From NCBI RefSeq assembly GCF_019504385.1, contig NZ_CP080590.1, positions 3,018,001 through 3,082,000 of the forward strand: a stretch of DNA of 64,000 bases, given 5' to 3'. The translations under genes and the position numbers were made by a program. The DNA is from Devosia salina. Its GTDB lineage: Bacteria; Pseudomonadota; Alphaproteobacteria; Rhizobiales; Devosiaceae. Positions 43,569 to 52,529 of this stretch are shown here, piece by piece; position 1 is the first letter of the stretch; each line of letters starts with the position of its first letter. The notes under the pieces are model-generated. The model was given only the letters and a program-made list of their open reading frames with translations, had not been told where the DNA came from and did no database searches.

Positions 43569-44330
43569 TCACCTCGCAAGCCAACCGCCATCGACCGGGA
43601 TGACGGCACCGTGCATGTAGTTGGAAGCGGGCGCGAGCAGGAAGACCGCCGCGTCGCCAATGTCGGACGGCACACCCCAGCGTCCGGCCGGGATGCGCCC
43701 GAGAATGGCGGCAGACCGATCGGCATCGTTGCGCAAGGCTTCCGTATTGTTGGTTTCGATATAGCCCGGCGCGACCGCATTCACATTGATACCTTTGGCC
43801 GCCCACTCATTGGCGAGCAGCCGCGTAATGCCCAGCACGCCGCTTTTTGACGCCGTATAGCTGGCCACCCGGATACCACCCTGGAAGCTGAGCATCGAGG
43901 CAATGTTGACGATCCGCGCAGGACGCTCGGCAGCGATGGCCTTTCGCCCGAGCGACTGGCAGAGAAAGAACATCGTCTTGAGATTGATATCCATCACCGC
44001 GTCCCAGTCCGCCTCGGTGAATTCCACCGCATCGACGCGCTTGATAATGCCGGCATTGTTGACCAGGCCATCAATCGGCCCGTGCTCGTTCCATGCCCCG
44101 TCAAACATGGCCTGCGCGTCCCTGGTGGACCCGAGGTCGGCACGCAGCTCGACAAAATCGGCACCCTGCCCCGCCATCAGCGCGGCAGTTTCTTCCATCG
44201 AGGATCGGCCGACGCCGATGACCTTGCCGCCGGCCCGGCCGATGGAAAGGGCAATGCCCTGCCCGATACCGGTATTAGCACCGGTGACCATGATGGTCCT
44301 GCCAGCGAGGGAAAAGGCGCCGAGATCCAT
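43569..44330 (-). CDS. kduD: 2-dehydro-3-deoxy-D-gluconate 5-dehydrogenase
   Basis: Short-chain dehydrogenase of 253 residues that reduces 2,5-diketo-3-deoxygluconate to 2-keto-3-deoxygluconate with NADH. Cofactor motif TGANTGIGQGIAL, NNAG in LVNNAGIIKR, catalytic Ser and YxxxK in VNIASMLSFQGG and YTASKSGVLGIT. The ATG at 44330 overlaps the kduI stop (ATGA). Product feeds into the KDG pathway with UxuA output. Confidence 0.9.
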   Translation of the reverse strand: MDLGAFSLAGRTIMVTGANTGIGQGIALSIGRAGGKVIGVGRSSMEETAALMAGQGADFVELRADLGSTRDAQAMFDGAWNEHGPIDGLVNNAGIIKRVDAVEFTEADWDAVMDINLKTMFFLCQSLGRKAIAAERPARIVNIASMLSFQGGIRVASYTASKSGVLGITRLLANEWAAKGINVNAVAPGYIETNNTEALRNDADRSAAILGRIPAGRWGVPSDIGDAAVFLLAPASNYMHGAVIPVDGGWLAR

Positions 44331-45160
44331 CAGCGCAGGTCCTGCATTTCGACCTTCTCGACATCGGTATAGTCGACATTGTCGCCGGCCATCGCCCAGA
44401 TGAAGGTGTAGGCGCCAGTACCGGCGCCACAATGGATCGACCAGGGCGGGGAGAGGATCGCCTGCTCGTTGCGCACGATCAGGTGCCGGCTTTCGTCCGG
44501 CTCCCCCATAAGGTGGACGACAAAGGCATCGGGCTTGAGATCGAAATAGAGATAGGCCTCCATGCGGCGGTCATGGACATGGGCGGGCATGGTGTTCCAC
44601 ACCGAACCAGGCGCGAACTGGGTAAGCCCGACCACCAGTTGGCATGTCTTGACGCTGTCGGCATTCACATACTGGAAGATCGAGCGCTCATTGGCGGTTT
44701 CGTTACTGCCCAGGTCCAGCCGCTTGGCATTGGCTTTCTGCAGGAGCGTGGTGGGATAGCTGGCGTGCGCCGGAGCGCTGAGCAGATAGAACTTGGCGCC
44801 CTCACCGGCAAAGCGGACATCGCTGGCGCCCATGCCGATATAGAGCATGTCGCGCGGGCCCACCGCATGGTCTGTGCCATCGACCGAGATTGCTCCGGCC
44901 TCGCCGATATTGACGGCGATCAGCTCGCGCCGATCAAGGAAGTTGGCGGTGCCGGTGGGCTTGATCGCTTCGAGCGGCAGCGCCCCGCCACCGGGCACCG
45001 CGCCCCCAACGGCCATGCGATCATAATGCGTATAGGTCCAGCGCACCTGCCCTGGCACGAACAGATCATCGATCAGGAAGTTGTCGCGCAATTCGTCCGT
45101 GCCCATGGCCGCAGCGGTGCTGGGGTCGATGGCGAAGCGAATGTCGAAATCGGTGGTCAT
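44330..45160 (-). CDS. kduI: 5-dehydro-4-deoxy-D-glucuronate isomerase
   Basis: Isomerase of 276 residues, KduI/IolB cupin family, converting 5-keto-4-deoxyuronate to 2,5-diketo-3-deoxygluconate. Metal ligands are in MPAHVHDRRMEAYLYF (His, His, Glu) and SIHCGAG (His). Family length. It lies 9 bases after the GntR gene stop and is coupled to kduD. Confidence 0.93.
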   Translation of the reverse strand: MTTDFDIRFAIDPSTAAAMGTDELRDNFLIDDLFVPGQVRWTYTHYDRMAVGGAVPGGGALPLEAIKPTGTANFLDRRELIAVNIGEAGAISVDGTDHAVGPRDMLYIGMGASDVRFAGEGAKFYLLSAPAHASYPTTLLQKANAKRLDLGSNETANERSIFQYVNADSVKTCQLVVGLTQFAPGSVWNTMPAHVHDRRMEAYLYFDLKPDAFVVHLMGEPDESRHLIVRNEQAILSPPWSIHCGAGTGAYTFIWAMAGDNVDYTDVEKVEMQDLR

Positions 45161-45169
45161 GGGCTGGTC

Positions 45170-45910
45170 CTAGTTCGTCTGGCTCTGTTCAGCCAGGCGG
45201 CTGCGATAGCGCTCCTGGCTGCGCGAAAGATGCTCGCGCATCGCCTCGCGCGCGCCGTCCGCGTCGCGGGCCGCGATGGCGGTGAGGATACGGCGATGCT
45301 CTTCATGCAGGCCCACCTGGTATTCGTAAGTGAGCACGCTCTCGGTGCCCCAGGGCGAGGCCACGTCGCACGGAATGGTGCGGCTCCCCAAGGCGTCCAG
45401 CACTTCGAGATAGAAGGGATTATTGGTGGACGCCGCGATGGCGCGATGAAAGGCAAAATCGGTCTTGCCGGTGGGATTGCCCAGTTTCATCAGGCGCCCG
45501 AACTCGTTCCACGCCTCCTGGATCGCGGCGACCTGGCTGGTGCTGTGGCGCTGCGCCGCAAGGCCGGCACTTTCGATCTCGATGCCCATGCGCACCTCGA
45601 GCACATTGAGCGCGACCGAAATCTTGTTCGAACGCTCCCCCGCAATGGCGCTGAAGGGAGAACTCGCCTGCGCCATGACAAAGACGCCGGCGCCCTGGCG
45701 CGGTTGCACCATGCCATCGGCGGCCAGCGCCGCTATGGCCTCGCGCACCACCGTGCGGCTGACACCAAAATGGGTGGTGAGCTGGCTTTCGGTCGGCAGC
45801 TTCTCGCCCGGCCCGAACTCGCCAGCCCCGATGCGCTTGCGCAGCGCATCGACGACCATTTCGGCAAGCTTGGGTTTGCGGGCGGGGGGGAAGTCGTCAA
45901 TCAGGGCCAT
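45170..45910 (-). CDS. GntR-family (FCD) regulator of the uronate operon
   Basis: Regulator of 246 residues: winged helix with KLPTESQLTTHFGVSRTVVR and EAIAALAADGMVQPRQGAG, then an FCD domain with DFAFHRAIAASTNNPFYLEVL. Similar to UxuR/ExuR/KdgR-type regulators. ATG 45910 (MALIDDFPPA) is chosen over the longer frame. It lies 4 bases after the TRAP large subunit gene, so it is part of the operon and probably autoregulates through the palindromes at 48914-48940. Confidence 0.87.
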   Translation of the reverse strand: MALIDDFPPARKPKLAEMVVDALRKRIGAGEFGPGEKLPTESQLTTHFGVSRTVVREAIAALAADGMVQPRQGAGVFVMAQASSPFSAIAGERSNKISVALNVLEVRMGIEIESAGLAAQRHSTSQVAAIQEAWNEFGRLMKLGNPTGKTDFAFHRAIAASTNNPFYLEVLDALGSRTIPCDVASPWGTESVLTYEYQVGLHEEHRRILTAIAARDADGAREAMREHLSRSQERYRSRLAEQSQTN

Positions 45911-45914
45911 GACG

Positions 45915-47195
45915 TCACCGGAACACGCTCGGAAGCCACAGCGACAGGGCCGGAACATAGGTCACGAGCCCGAGCACGATCAGGCCGGCCAGGTAGAATG
46001 GCCAGACGCTGCGCATGGCGGCCCAGATGGAAATCTTGCCCACGGCGGCAGCCACGAACTGCACCGGCCCGAGCGGTGGGGTGTTGAGCCCGATGCCCAG
46101 ATTGAGGATCATGATGACGCCGAAATGCACCGGATCGACGCCGAAGCTGGTGACCATGGGCAGGAAGATGGGCGTGGTGATGATAATGAGCGGCCCCATG
46201 TCCATGAAGGTGCCCAGGATCAGGAGCAGCACATTGATGAGCAGGAGCACCATCAGCGGATCGCTGGTGAGCTGGCCGACGAATTCGGTCAGGATCGGCG
46301 CGACCTTGAGATAGGCCATCAGCCAGCCAAACGAAGCCGCCGCGCCGATGATGAACAGCACCATGGCCGTGGTGCGTACCGCGCCTGAGACGCAATGCAC
46401 GAAAGTGGACCAGTTCATGGTGCGGTAGATCAGAAGCGTCACCAGGAACGCATAGATGACCGCGATGCAGGAACTTTCAGTGGCCGTGAAGATGCCCGAG
46501 CGCACGCCGCCAAAGATGATGGCAATGAGCAGCAGGCCCGGAATGGAAATGAGGAAATACTGGATGGCCTTGGAAAAGCCGGGAAAGGGTTCGGTGGGAT
46601 AACCACGGCGCCGCGCCACGACATAGGCAGTGATCATCAGCGCCAGCGCCAGCAACAGTCCGGGGATGACACCGGCGGTGAACAGATCCGCAATCGAGAT
46701 GCGCCCGCCACCGGAGAGCGAATAGATGATCATGTTGTGGCTCGGCGGCAGCAGGAGGGCGATCAGGGCCGCCATCGAGGTCACATTGACCGCATAGTCG
46801 GCGCCATAACCACGCGCCTTCATTTGAGGGATCATGATGCCGCCCACGGCAGCCGCCTCGGCCACGGCGGAACCGGAAATGCCGCCGAAAAGAGTCGAGG
46901 CCAGGACATTGACCTGCCCCAACCCGCCGCGAATGTGACCAACCACGGCACCGGCAAAGGCGATGATCCGCGCGGCAATACCGCCGCGCATCATCAGGTC
47001 CCCGGCAAAGATGAAGAACGGAATGGCCAGCAGAGTAAAGGGCGACACGCCCGAGGTCAGTTGCTGGAACACAACCACCGGAGGCCGGCCGATATAGACG
47101 ATGGTGGCAAAGCTGGCGATGCCGAGCGAGAAGGCAATGGGCGTGCCCACGACCATGAGCAGGCCGAACACGCCAAAGAGAATCCAATATTCCAT
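45915..47195 (-). CDS. TRAP transporter large permease subunit (DctM type)
   Basis: Membrane protein of 426 residues, 12 or so helices, with LTSGVSPFTLLAIPFFIFAGDLMMRGG and LLPPSHNMIIYSLSGGGRISI typical of DctM. It imports a sugar acid driven by an ion gradient, with the small subunit and binding protein upstream. Spacing of 5 bases from the small subunit supports co-translation. Confidence 0.93.
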   Translation of the reverse strand: MEYWILFGVFGLLMVVGTPIAFSLGIASFATIVYIGRPPVVVFQQLTSGVSPFTLLAIPFFIFAGDLMMRGGIAARIIAFAGAVVGHIRGGLGQVNVLASTLFGGISGSAVAEAAAVGGIMIPQMKARGYGADYAVNVTSMAALIALLLPPSHNMIIYSLSGGGRISIADLFTAGVIPGLLLALALMITAYVVARRRGYPTEPFPGFSKAIQYFLISIPGLLLIAIIFGGVRSGIFTATESSCIAVIYAFLVTLLIYRTMNWSTFVHCVSGAVRTTAMVLFIIGAAASFGWLMAYLKVAPILTEFVGQLTSDPLMVLLLINVLLLILGTFMDMGPLIIITTPIFLPMVTSFGVDPVHFGVIMILNLGIGLNTPPLGPVQFVAAAVGKISIWAAMRSVWPFYLAGLIVLGLVTYVPALSLWLPSVFR

Positions 47196-47200
47196 AGCGA

Positions 47201-47728
47201 TCAGGCCTCGGAAACGGTCGGGTCGGTGGCGTCGGCGTCGACAGGTTCTCCTGCCAGTCGCAGCGCCATGCGCTCAAGAACGAACAGGCAGATCAGGACG
47301 CCCGAAACCACGATGGGGAGATAGGTGAAGGTCTGCGGCAAGCCCAGCACCGGAATACGGACGCTGGCGCCACGAATGGCCAATTCACCACCATAAAAGA
47401 TCATGCCGAAGGCAAAGGCGAAGATGGCGATATCGCTGATGCTGCGCAGCCAGGGTTTGGCCGCCGGAGGCAGGGCATAGAGCAGCACGTCGAAACCCAT
47501 GTGGAATTTCTCGCGCACGCCAACCGCCGCACCCAGGAAGATGAACCAGCTCATGATCATGATCGATCCGCCTTCCGTCCAGGACGGGGAGGCGTTGACG
47601 ACGTAGCGCATATAGACCTGGTAGGCGACGATGATGGTCATCGCCACAAGCCCGGTTCCGGCAATCCACAGGGCCAGGGTCGATATCCTGCCCAGCACCC
47701 GGCTTGCCGCCAGCAGCCCGTTCTTCAT
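47201..47728 (-). CDS. TRAP transporter small permease subunit (DctQ type)
   Basis: Membrane protein of 175 residues with four helices, including SWTEGGSIMIMSWFIFLGAAVGVREKFHMGFDV, the conserved DctQ segment. The ATG at 47728 (MKNGLLAASRVL) is preceded by AAGGAGAATGAG. It stabilises the large subunit. It lies 59 bases after the binding-protein gene. Confidence 0.9.
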   Translation of the reverse strand: MKNGLLAASRVLGRISTLALWIAGTGLVAMTIIVAYQVYMRYVVNASPSWTEGGSIMIMSWFIFLGAAVGVREKFHMGFDVLLYALPPAAKPWLRSISDIAIFAFAFGMIFYGGELAIRGASVRIPVLGLPQTFTYLPIVVSGVLICLFVLERMALRLAGEPVDADATDPTVSEA

Positions 47729-47787
47729 CGTCTCATTCTCCTTGGAAGCAAGACCGGGCCGGCGCGGGGTCGGCCCGGAATGCTGCA

Positions 47788-48768
47788 TCAGCCTTCAGTG
47801 GCCTGGATGCGGGCCACCAGGTCCTGGAGCTTGGGATCGGTGACATACTTGTCGTAGACCGGCTTCATCGCATCGATGAAAGGCTGCTTGTCGACTTCGT
47901 TGATCTTGACGCCCATGGCTTCGACCTTGGCCTTGGATTCGACTTCCTTGGCGGCCCAGAGCTCGCGCTGATAGGCGACCGATTCCTTGGCCGCGTCGCG
48001 CATGGCCTGCTGCACTTCGGGGCTGAGGCCATCCCAGACGATCTTGGAGACCACCAGCACTTCGGGCACCATCAGGTGTTCGTCGAGCGAGTAGAACTGG
48101 GCGACTTCCGCGTGACCGGCGGTATCATAGCTGGGATAATTGTTTTCAGCGCCGTCGATAACGCCGGTCTGGATGCTTGAATAGACTTCGCCATAGGGCA
48201 TCGGGGTGGCGTTGCCGCCCAGGGCGCCAACCATGTCCACGAAGATGTCCGAGCCCATGACGCGGAACTTGAGGCCTTCCATGTCGGCGGGCGAATTGAT
48301 CGGCTTCTGGCTGTTGTAGAACGAGCGCGCGCCGCCGTCGTAATAGGCCAGCGCAATCACGTCCACGGACTCGAAGGCTGCCAGGATTTCCTCGCCGATC
48401 GGGCCATCGAGCACGTTGTGGAAGTGTTCCGCCGAGCGGAAGATGAACGGCAGCTGGGTGACGGTGGCCTCGGGCACCTGAGTGCCGAAGGCACCGATGG
48501 AAATGCGGTTGAGATCGATCACGCCGAACTGGGTCTGCTCGATCGTATCGGCTTCCTGGCCAAGCTGGGCCGAGTGGAACACTTCCACCGAATACTGGCC
48601 ATTGGTCTTTTCGGAGAGCAGCTCGCCGAACTTTTTCACTGCTTCAACAGTGGGATAGCCGTCGGGATGGGTATCGGACGAGCGCAGCACCGTCTGGGCG
48701 CTGGCGGCCGAAACCATAAGCGTGGATGCGACGACGGCAGCAGCCGCCATCTTAGGCAGATGAAACAT
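47788..48768 (-). CDS. TRAP transporter solute-binding protein (DctP type)
   Basis: Periplasmic binding protein of 326 residues. Signal peptide with AAAAVVASTLMVSAASAQ, then LRSSDTHPDGYPTVEAVKKF and the RVMGSDIFVDMVGALGGNATPMP segment, whose Arg binds the carboxylate of the solute. The gene context (kduI, kduD, kdgF, uxuA) points to glucuronate/galacturonate or an unsaturated uronate. GGAGG before the ATG fixes the start. Confidence 0.92.
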   Translation of the reverse strand: MFHLPKMAAAAVVASTLMVSAASAQTVLRSSDTHPDGYPTVEAVKKFGELLSEKTNGQYSVEVFHSAQLGQEADTIEQTQFGVIDLNRISIGAFGTQVPEATVTQLPFIFRSAEHFHNVLDGPIGEEILAAFESVDVIALAYYDGGARSFYNSQKPINSPADMEGLKFRVMGSDIFVDMVGALGGNATPMPYGEVYSSIQTGVIDGAENNYPSYDTAGHAEVAQFYSLDEHLMVPEVLVVSKIVWDGLSPEVQQAMRDAAKESVAYQRELWAAKEVESKAKVEAMGVKINEVDKQPFIDAMKPVYDKYVTDPKLQDLVARIQATEG

Positions 48769-48913
48769 GGTTGTCCTCCCAATGTGACTTCAAGGCCGGG
48801 TGTTCTAGGTCCCTACCGGCCCGAACGGCAGGAATCCTGCCGCCAGCCCGTCTTTTCGTTTGCCGATCGGCGAGCCTTGCGCAAAACTGGTATGGAAGTT
48901 CAAGTGACAAGTC

Positions 48914-48940
48914 AACATACAATAACTCGTATGTTGTATG
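48914..48940. promoter_or_regulatory. Overlapping palindromes upstream of the uronate operon, probable GntR operator
   Basis: AACATAC (48914-48920) pairs with GTATGTT (48929-48935), and CATACAA (48916-48922) with TTGTATG (48934-48940). On the minus strand TTGACT follows at once as a possible -35 element, 17 bases before a weak TACCAG. The remainder of 48769-49062 holds only the terminator at 48984-49007. Confidence 0.6.
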
Positions 48941-48983
48941 ATGAATTTTGGCGGATAAGCTAAGACCTTCGGCCGCAATGACA

Positions 48984-49007
48984 AACCCCGGGCCATGGCC
49001 CGGGGTT
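48984..49007 (-). terminator. Palindrome downstream of lpdA, weak terminator
   Basis: A perfect 24-base palindrome made of AACCCCGGGCCA and its complement, 56 bases past the lpdA stop. Minus-strand reading gives GTTTG after the stem, only a short T-run. Confidence 0.55.
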
Positions 49008-49062
49008 CGCTGTGGATTATTCTGGCAGGGTCCTGGACCCCGTTGATGAACGGGTTCTGAAC

Positions 49063-50472
49063 CTAAATGTGAATGGCTCCGTCGCCGAGCGACAGCGCGG
49101 CCTCGCGAATGGCTTCGCTGAGGGTCGGATGGGCGTGGGTCGTGCGGGCGAGATCTTCCGAGGCACCCGAGAACTCCATCAGCGTCACCAGCTCATGGAT
49201 CATCTCGCCGGCATTCTTGCCCACGATATGCGCGCCCAGCACGCGATCGGTATCGACATCAGCCAGGATCTTCACGAAGCCCTGGGTGGCCAGCATGGCC
49301 TTGGCGCGACCATTGGCGGTGAAGGGGAACTTGCCGATCTTGTAGTTGACGCCTTCGGCCTTGAGCTCGTCCTCGGTCTTGCCGACGGAGGCGACTTCCG
49401 GGTTGGTGTAGACCACGGCCGGAATGGCGGAATAGTTCACATGGCCGGCCTGGCCGGCGAGGATTTCGGCGACAGCAATGCCCTCGTCCTCGGCCTTGTG
49501 GGCCAGCATCGGGCCGGCAATGACGTCGCCGATGGCATAGATGCCATCGACCGAGCTCTTGAAGTGGCCATCGACGCGCACGCGGCCGCGCTCGTCCAGC
49601 GCCACGCCGGCGAGGTCGAGGCCAAGGCCCTCGGTGAAGGGCTTGCGGCCAATGGCGACCAGCGCCACATCGGCGTCCAGCACCTCGGCCTCGCCGCCCT
49701 TGGCGGGCTCCACGCGAACCTTGAGCGAGCCGTCTTCCTGCTTGTCGACACCAGCGACCTTGCTCGAGAGCTTGAATTCCATGCCCTGCTTCTGCAGCAT
49801 GCGCTGGAACTGGCGGGCCACTTCGCTATCCATGCCCGGAAGGATGCGGTCGAGATATTCGACCACGGTGACCTGGGCGCCCAGGCGCATCCAGACCGAA
49901 CCGAGCTCAAGGCCGATGACGCCGGCGCCGATGACGACCAGGCGGTTGGGGACCTTTTCCAGCGTCAGCGCGCCGGTGGAGGTCACCACCTGCTTCTCGT
50001 CGATCTCGATGCCCGGCAGATTGGCCGAGACCGAACCGGTGGCGATGACGATGTTCTTGGTGGCGATCTCGGTCTGGGCGCCGGTCTGCGGCGTCACCAG
50101 CACCTTGCCGGCTGAGGGGATCGAGCCGATGCCGCGGAAGACGGTGATCTTGTTCTTCTTGAAGAGGTAATCGACACCGCCGACATTGGAGGCCACGGTC
50201 TCGGAGCGATGGTTCTGCATCTGCTTGAGATTGAGCTGCGGCGCCGGGATATCGATGCCCAGCGCCTTGAAGCCATGGCCGGCTTCCTCGAACAGTTCGG
50301 AGGCATGCAGCAGCGCCTTGGAGGGGATGCAGCCGATATTGAGGCAGGTGCCGCCAAGGGTCGCCCATTTCTCCACCACGGCAACCTTCATGCCCAGCTG
50401 TGCCGCGCGAATTGCGCAGACATAGCCGCCGGGGCCCGAGCCGATGATGGTAAGGTCGAATTGGTCTGCCAT
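49063..50472 (-). CDS. lpdA: Dihydrolipoamide dehydrogenase (E3)
   Basis: FAD enzyme of 469 residues that reoxidises lipoyl groups of 2-oxoacid dehydrogenases. FAD motif IIGSGPGGYVCAIRAAQ, redox-active Cys43 and Cys48 in GGTCLNIGCIPSK, NAD site GAGVIGLELGSVW, and C-terminal catalytic His-Glu in AHPTLSEAIREA. Downstream of sucAB with other genes between, it probably serves the 2-oxoglutarate dehydrogenase encoded at 52530-56846. Confidence 0.95.
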   Translation of the reverse strand: MADQFDLTIIGSGPGGYVCAIRAAQLGMKVAVVEKWATLGGTCLNIGCIPSKALLHASELFEEAGHGFKALGIDIPAPQLNLKQMQNHRSETVASNVGGVDYLFKKNKITVFRGIGSIPSAGKVLVTPQTGAQTEIATKNIVIATGSVSANLPGIEIDEKQVVTSTGALTLEKVPNRLVVIGAGVIGLELGSVWMRLGAQVTVVEYLDRILPGMDSEVARQFQRMLQKQGMEFKLSSKVAGVDKQEDGSLKVRVEPAKGGEAEVLDADVALVAIGRKPFTEGLGLDLAGVALDERGRVRVDGHFKSSVDGIYAIGDVIAGPMLAHKAEDEGIAVAEILAGQAGHVNYSAIPAVVYTNPEVASVGKTEDELKAEGVNYKIGKFPFTANGRAKAMLATQGFVKILADVDTDRVLGAHIVGKNAGEMIHELVTLMEFSGASEDLARTTHAHPTLSEAIREAALSLGDGAIHI

Positions 50473-50492
50473 TGTTCTTGCCTCAGAGAGTG

Positions 50493-51125
50493 TCAGCGCT
50501 GCTGGGCGAGTGCGACACGCACAGCCAGCGCCAGGAATGTAATGCCGGTGACCCGATTAAACCACCGGCCGACGCGGAAAAAGCCCTGCCGCACCGAAGG
50601 GGTCGTAAAGAAAACCGACACCAATGCGAACCAGGCAAAAAGCATGAGGGACATGCTGCCCACATAGATCACCTTGACCTGCCCCGCCGTATGCATCGAC
50701 ACCAGCGAGGTAAAGAGCGCCAGGAAGAACAGCACGGCCTTGGGATTGAGCAGATTGGTGAGGAAGCCGAGCGCGAAGGCTGCCATGTCGCCCTTGCGCG
50801 CCACGGCGCCCTCGGCCACCACGGGCGGCTGTGGCGGCGGGCTGCGCAGGGCCGCAATGGCAAGCCAGACCAGATAGGCCGCGCCAGCCCATTTGAGGAT
50901 GTTGAACAGCAGCAGCGACTGCCCGACGATCACGCCGACGCCGAGCAGCGTATAGGTGCCGTGCACCAGAATGGATGTGGCAATGCCCGCCGAGGTCAGC
51001 AGCGCCTCGCGGCGGCCATGGACCACCGACTGGCGCAGCACCATGGCGAAATCGGCACCGGGAATGACGGCATTGATGCCGAAAGCCAGCATCAGGCCGA
51101 GAAATTCGAACCAGGGGAAGTCCAT
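50493..51125 (-). CDS. LysE-family amino-acid exporter
   Basis: Membrane protein of 210 residues with about six helices and the LysE/RhtB signature FGINAVIPGADFAMVLRQSV and GFLTNLLNPKAVLFFLALF. It likely exports an amino acid or related metabolite. It lies 20 bases upstream of lpdA on the same strand and may be cotranscribed, though functionally unrelated. Confidence 0.87.
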   Translation of the reverse strand: MDFPWFEFLGLMLAFGINAVIPGADFAMVLRQSVVHGRREALLTSAGIATSILVHGTYTLLGVGVIVGQSLLLFNILKWAGAAYLVWLAIAALRSPPPQPPVVAEGAVARKGDMAAFALGFLTNLLNPKAVLFFLALFTSLVSMHTAGQVKVIYVGSMSLMLFAWFALVSVFFTTPSVRQGFFRVGRWFNRVTGITFLALAVRVALAQQR

Positions 51126-51266
51126 AGGTCGCCACCGCCGCGAAATATCGGGCTAACGGTTACACCAGCCGGGGCCACTGGGCAACGCAGGGCAGCTTAT
51201 GTCCCCCTGCCCTATGGGCATGGGGGTGTGCTGTGGTCAAGATAACCTTGGAGAAGGCTGGGCAAG
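51126..51266. other. Noncoding part of the LysE-MAPEG gap
   Basis: No gene is evident between 51126 and 51435. This part has no clear promoter; the rest of the gap is filled by the inverted repeat at 51267-51402. Confidence 0.4.
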
Positions 51267-51402
51267 CCCCCCACCCTAGCTTTGCTACGGCCTTCGGCCT
51301 AGCGACGCTACCCTCCCCACAAGGGGGAGGGAGACGATGAACACAGCCGCTTCGATCTTTTGCATCCCTCCCCTTGATGGGGAGGGACCGAGGGTGGGGT
51401 GG
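51267..51402. repeat. Large inverted repeat, CCTCCCC/GGGGAGG family
   Basis: Outer CCCCACCCT (51269-51277) and AGGGTGGGG (51391-51399) enclose hairpins based on CCCTCCCCACAAGGGGGAGGG and CCCTCCCCTTGATGGGGAGG, the same organisation as at 12880-13014. Confidence 0.75.
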
Positions 51403-51435
51403 GCGGCAAACGTCGAACCTGGAATGATTCCGGGC

Positions 51436-51825
51436 CTAAAACGCCACGCCGAAAAACATCAGCACCAGTCCCAGAAACGAGATCGTCCAGATCAGCGAGC
51501 GCATCTGGTTGATGTCGATGAAATAGGCCGGCAGATAGGCCCAGCGCGCCCAGAACCAGATATGGGCGCCCCATTGGGTGAGACCATCGGAGCGGCCCGA
51601 CATTTCGGTCGCGACAGCCAGGGCGATGAAGATGCCATAGGTTTCGAGAAAATTGGCGAGCGCTCTTTGCCCGCGCATTGTCCATTTGTTGGGCGGACGC
51701 TCATGGTCGCGCTGGCTATTGGCGTGCTCGACGCCGTAGTCGATGCGATAAAGCGTCAACTGGACGCCCAGATAGGCGAAGGCCAGCACGGTGCTCCAGA
51801 TAAGCAGGGTCAGTTCAACGCTCAT
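51436..51825 (-). CDS. MAPEG family membrane protein
   Basis: Protein of 129 residues with four helices. RGQRALANFLETYGIFIALAV matches the MAPEG signature (RaxRaxxNxxE), with the conserved Asn and Glu that bind glutathione in eukaryotic members. Bacterial substrates are unknown. ATG 51825 gives the family N-terminus (MSVELTLLIW). Confidence 0.88.
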   Translation of the reverse strand: MSVELTLLIWSTVLAFAYLGVQLTLYRIDYGVEHANSQRDHERPPNKWTMRGQRALANFLETYGIFIALAVATEMSGRSDGLTQWGAHIWFWARWAYLPAYFIDINQMRSLIWTISFLGLVLMFFGVAF

Positions 51826-51917
51826 GGGCAACTCCTTTGCCCCGAACAACGTGGCGCCCTGCCCTTCGGATCAACAAAAACTGCGATGTGGCAAGGCCTT
51901 GCCGTAAGCGGCCCGCA

Positions 51918-52367
51918 TCAGGAGGCGGAAATGTCCTGCGCGCGCTTGAGCACGCCGGGCAATTGCTGGTCGATATCCAGCGCGCCGCTTTCCACCTGTT
52001 CGAGAAAGGCGCGGCAGAATACGTTCTTGTCCGAGGCCTGGTTATAGGCGGTCATGATCTGGCTGCCGCCATAGGTCTCGGCCGCCTTGCGCTCTTCGCC
52101 CGAACCGCCGCCGAGCCGCGCGATGACCCGGTCCGCGAGATCAAGATAGCTGACATTGCGCAGATACCAATTGGCCGCCGCATCCTTGTAGGCGGTATCG
52201 AGCCCGGTGGTCTCGTAGCAATGGGTGGTCATCACATCGACGATGGCCTTGGAGCCATGAAAGGCCATGAGTTCGCCCACGAGCGCTTTGTCCGTGGTGT
52301 CCTGTGCCACCGCCGGCAGGGCCAGCATCGACAGGACCGCACCCGCAACCAACTTTGCTCGAAACAC
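51918..52367 (-). CDS. Unknown secreted protein
   Basis: Protein of 149 residues. The N-terminus (FRAKLVAGAVLSMLALPAVAQ) is a signal peptide, and the mature protein has two cysteines (THCYETTG and NVFCRAFLEQVE) in a helical-looking fold with no recognised motif. GTG 52367 is chosen because GGAG lies 7 bases upstream and it directly begins the signal peptide; the longer frame starts with unrelated residues. It lies just past the suc terminator. Confidence 0.65.
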   Translation of the reverse strand: MFRAKLVAGAVLSMLALPAVAQDTTDKALVGELMAFHGSKAIVDVMTTHCYETTGLDTAYKDAAANWYLRNVSYLDLADRVIARLGGGSGEERKAAETYGGSQIMTAYNQASDKNVFCRAFLEQVESGALDIDQQLPGVLKRAQDISAS

Positions 52368-52480
52368 CAAATTCTCCAGAGCCAGAATGAAACGGCGCCC
52401 ACGCTGCATGCGTATCAAGGCCAAATGCTAACGGAACCTTACCGGCGGACCATGCTCCACACACCAATTGGTGAGGCATG

Positions 52481-52506
52481 AAAAAGGCCCGCCGAAGCGG
52501 GCCTTT
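52481..52506 (-). terminator. Rho-independent terminator of the suc operon
   Basis: Perfect arms AAAGGCCCGC and GCGGGCCTTT (52483-52492, 52497-52506) with a CGAA/TTCG tetraloop; on the minus strand the stem is followed by TTTTT. It lies 23 bases past the sucB stop. Confidence 0.88.
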
Positions 52507-52529
52507 CAAGCGCAGAACTGTGGCGACTT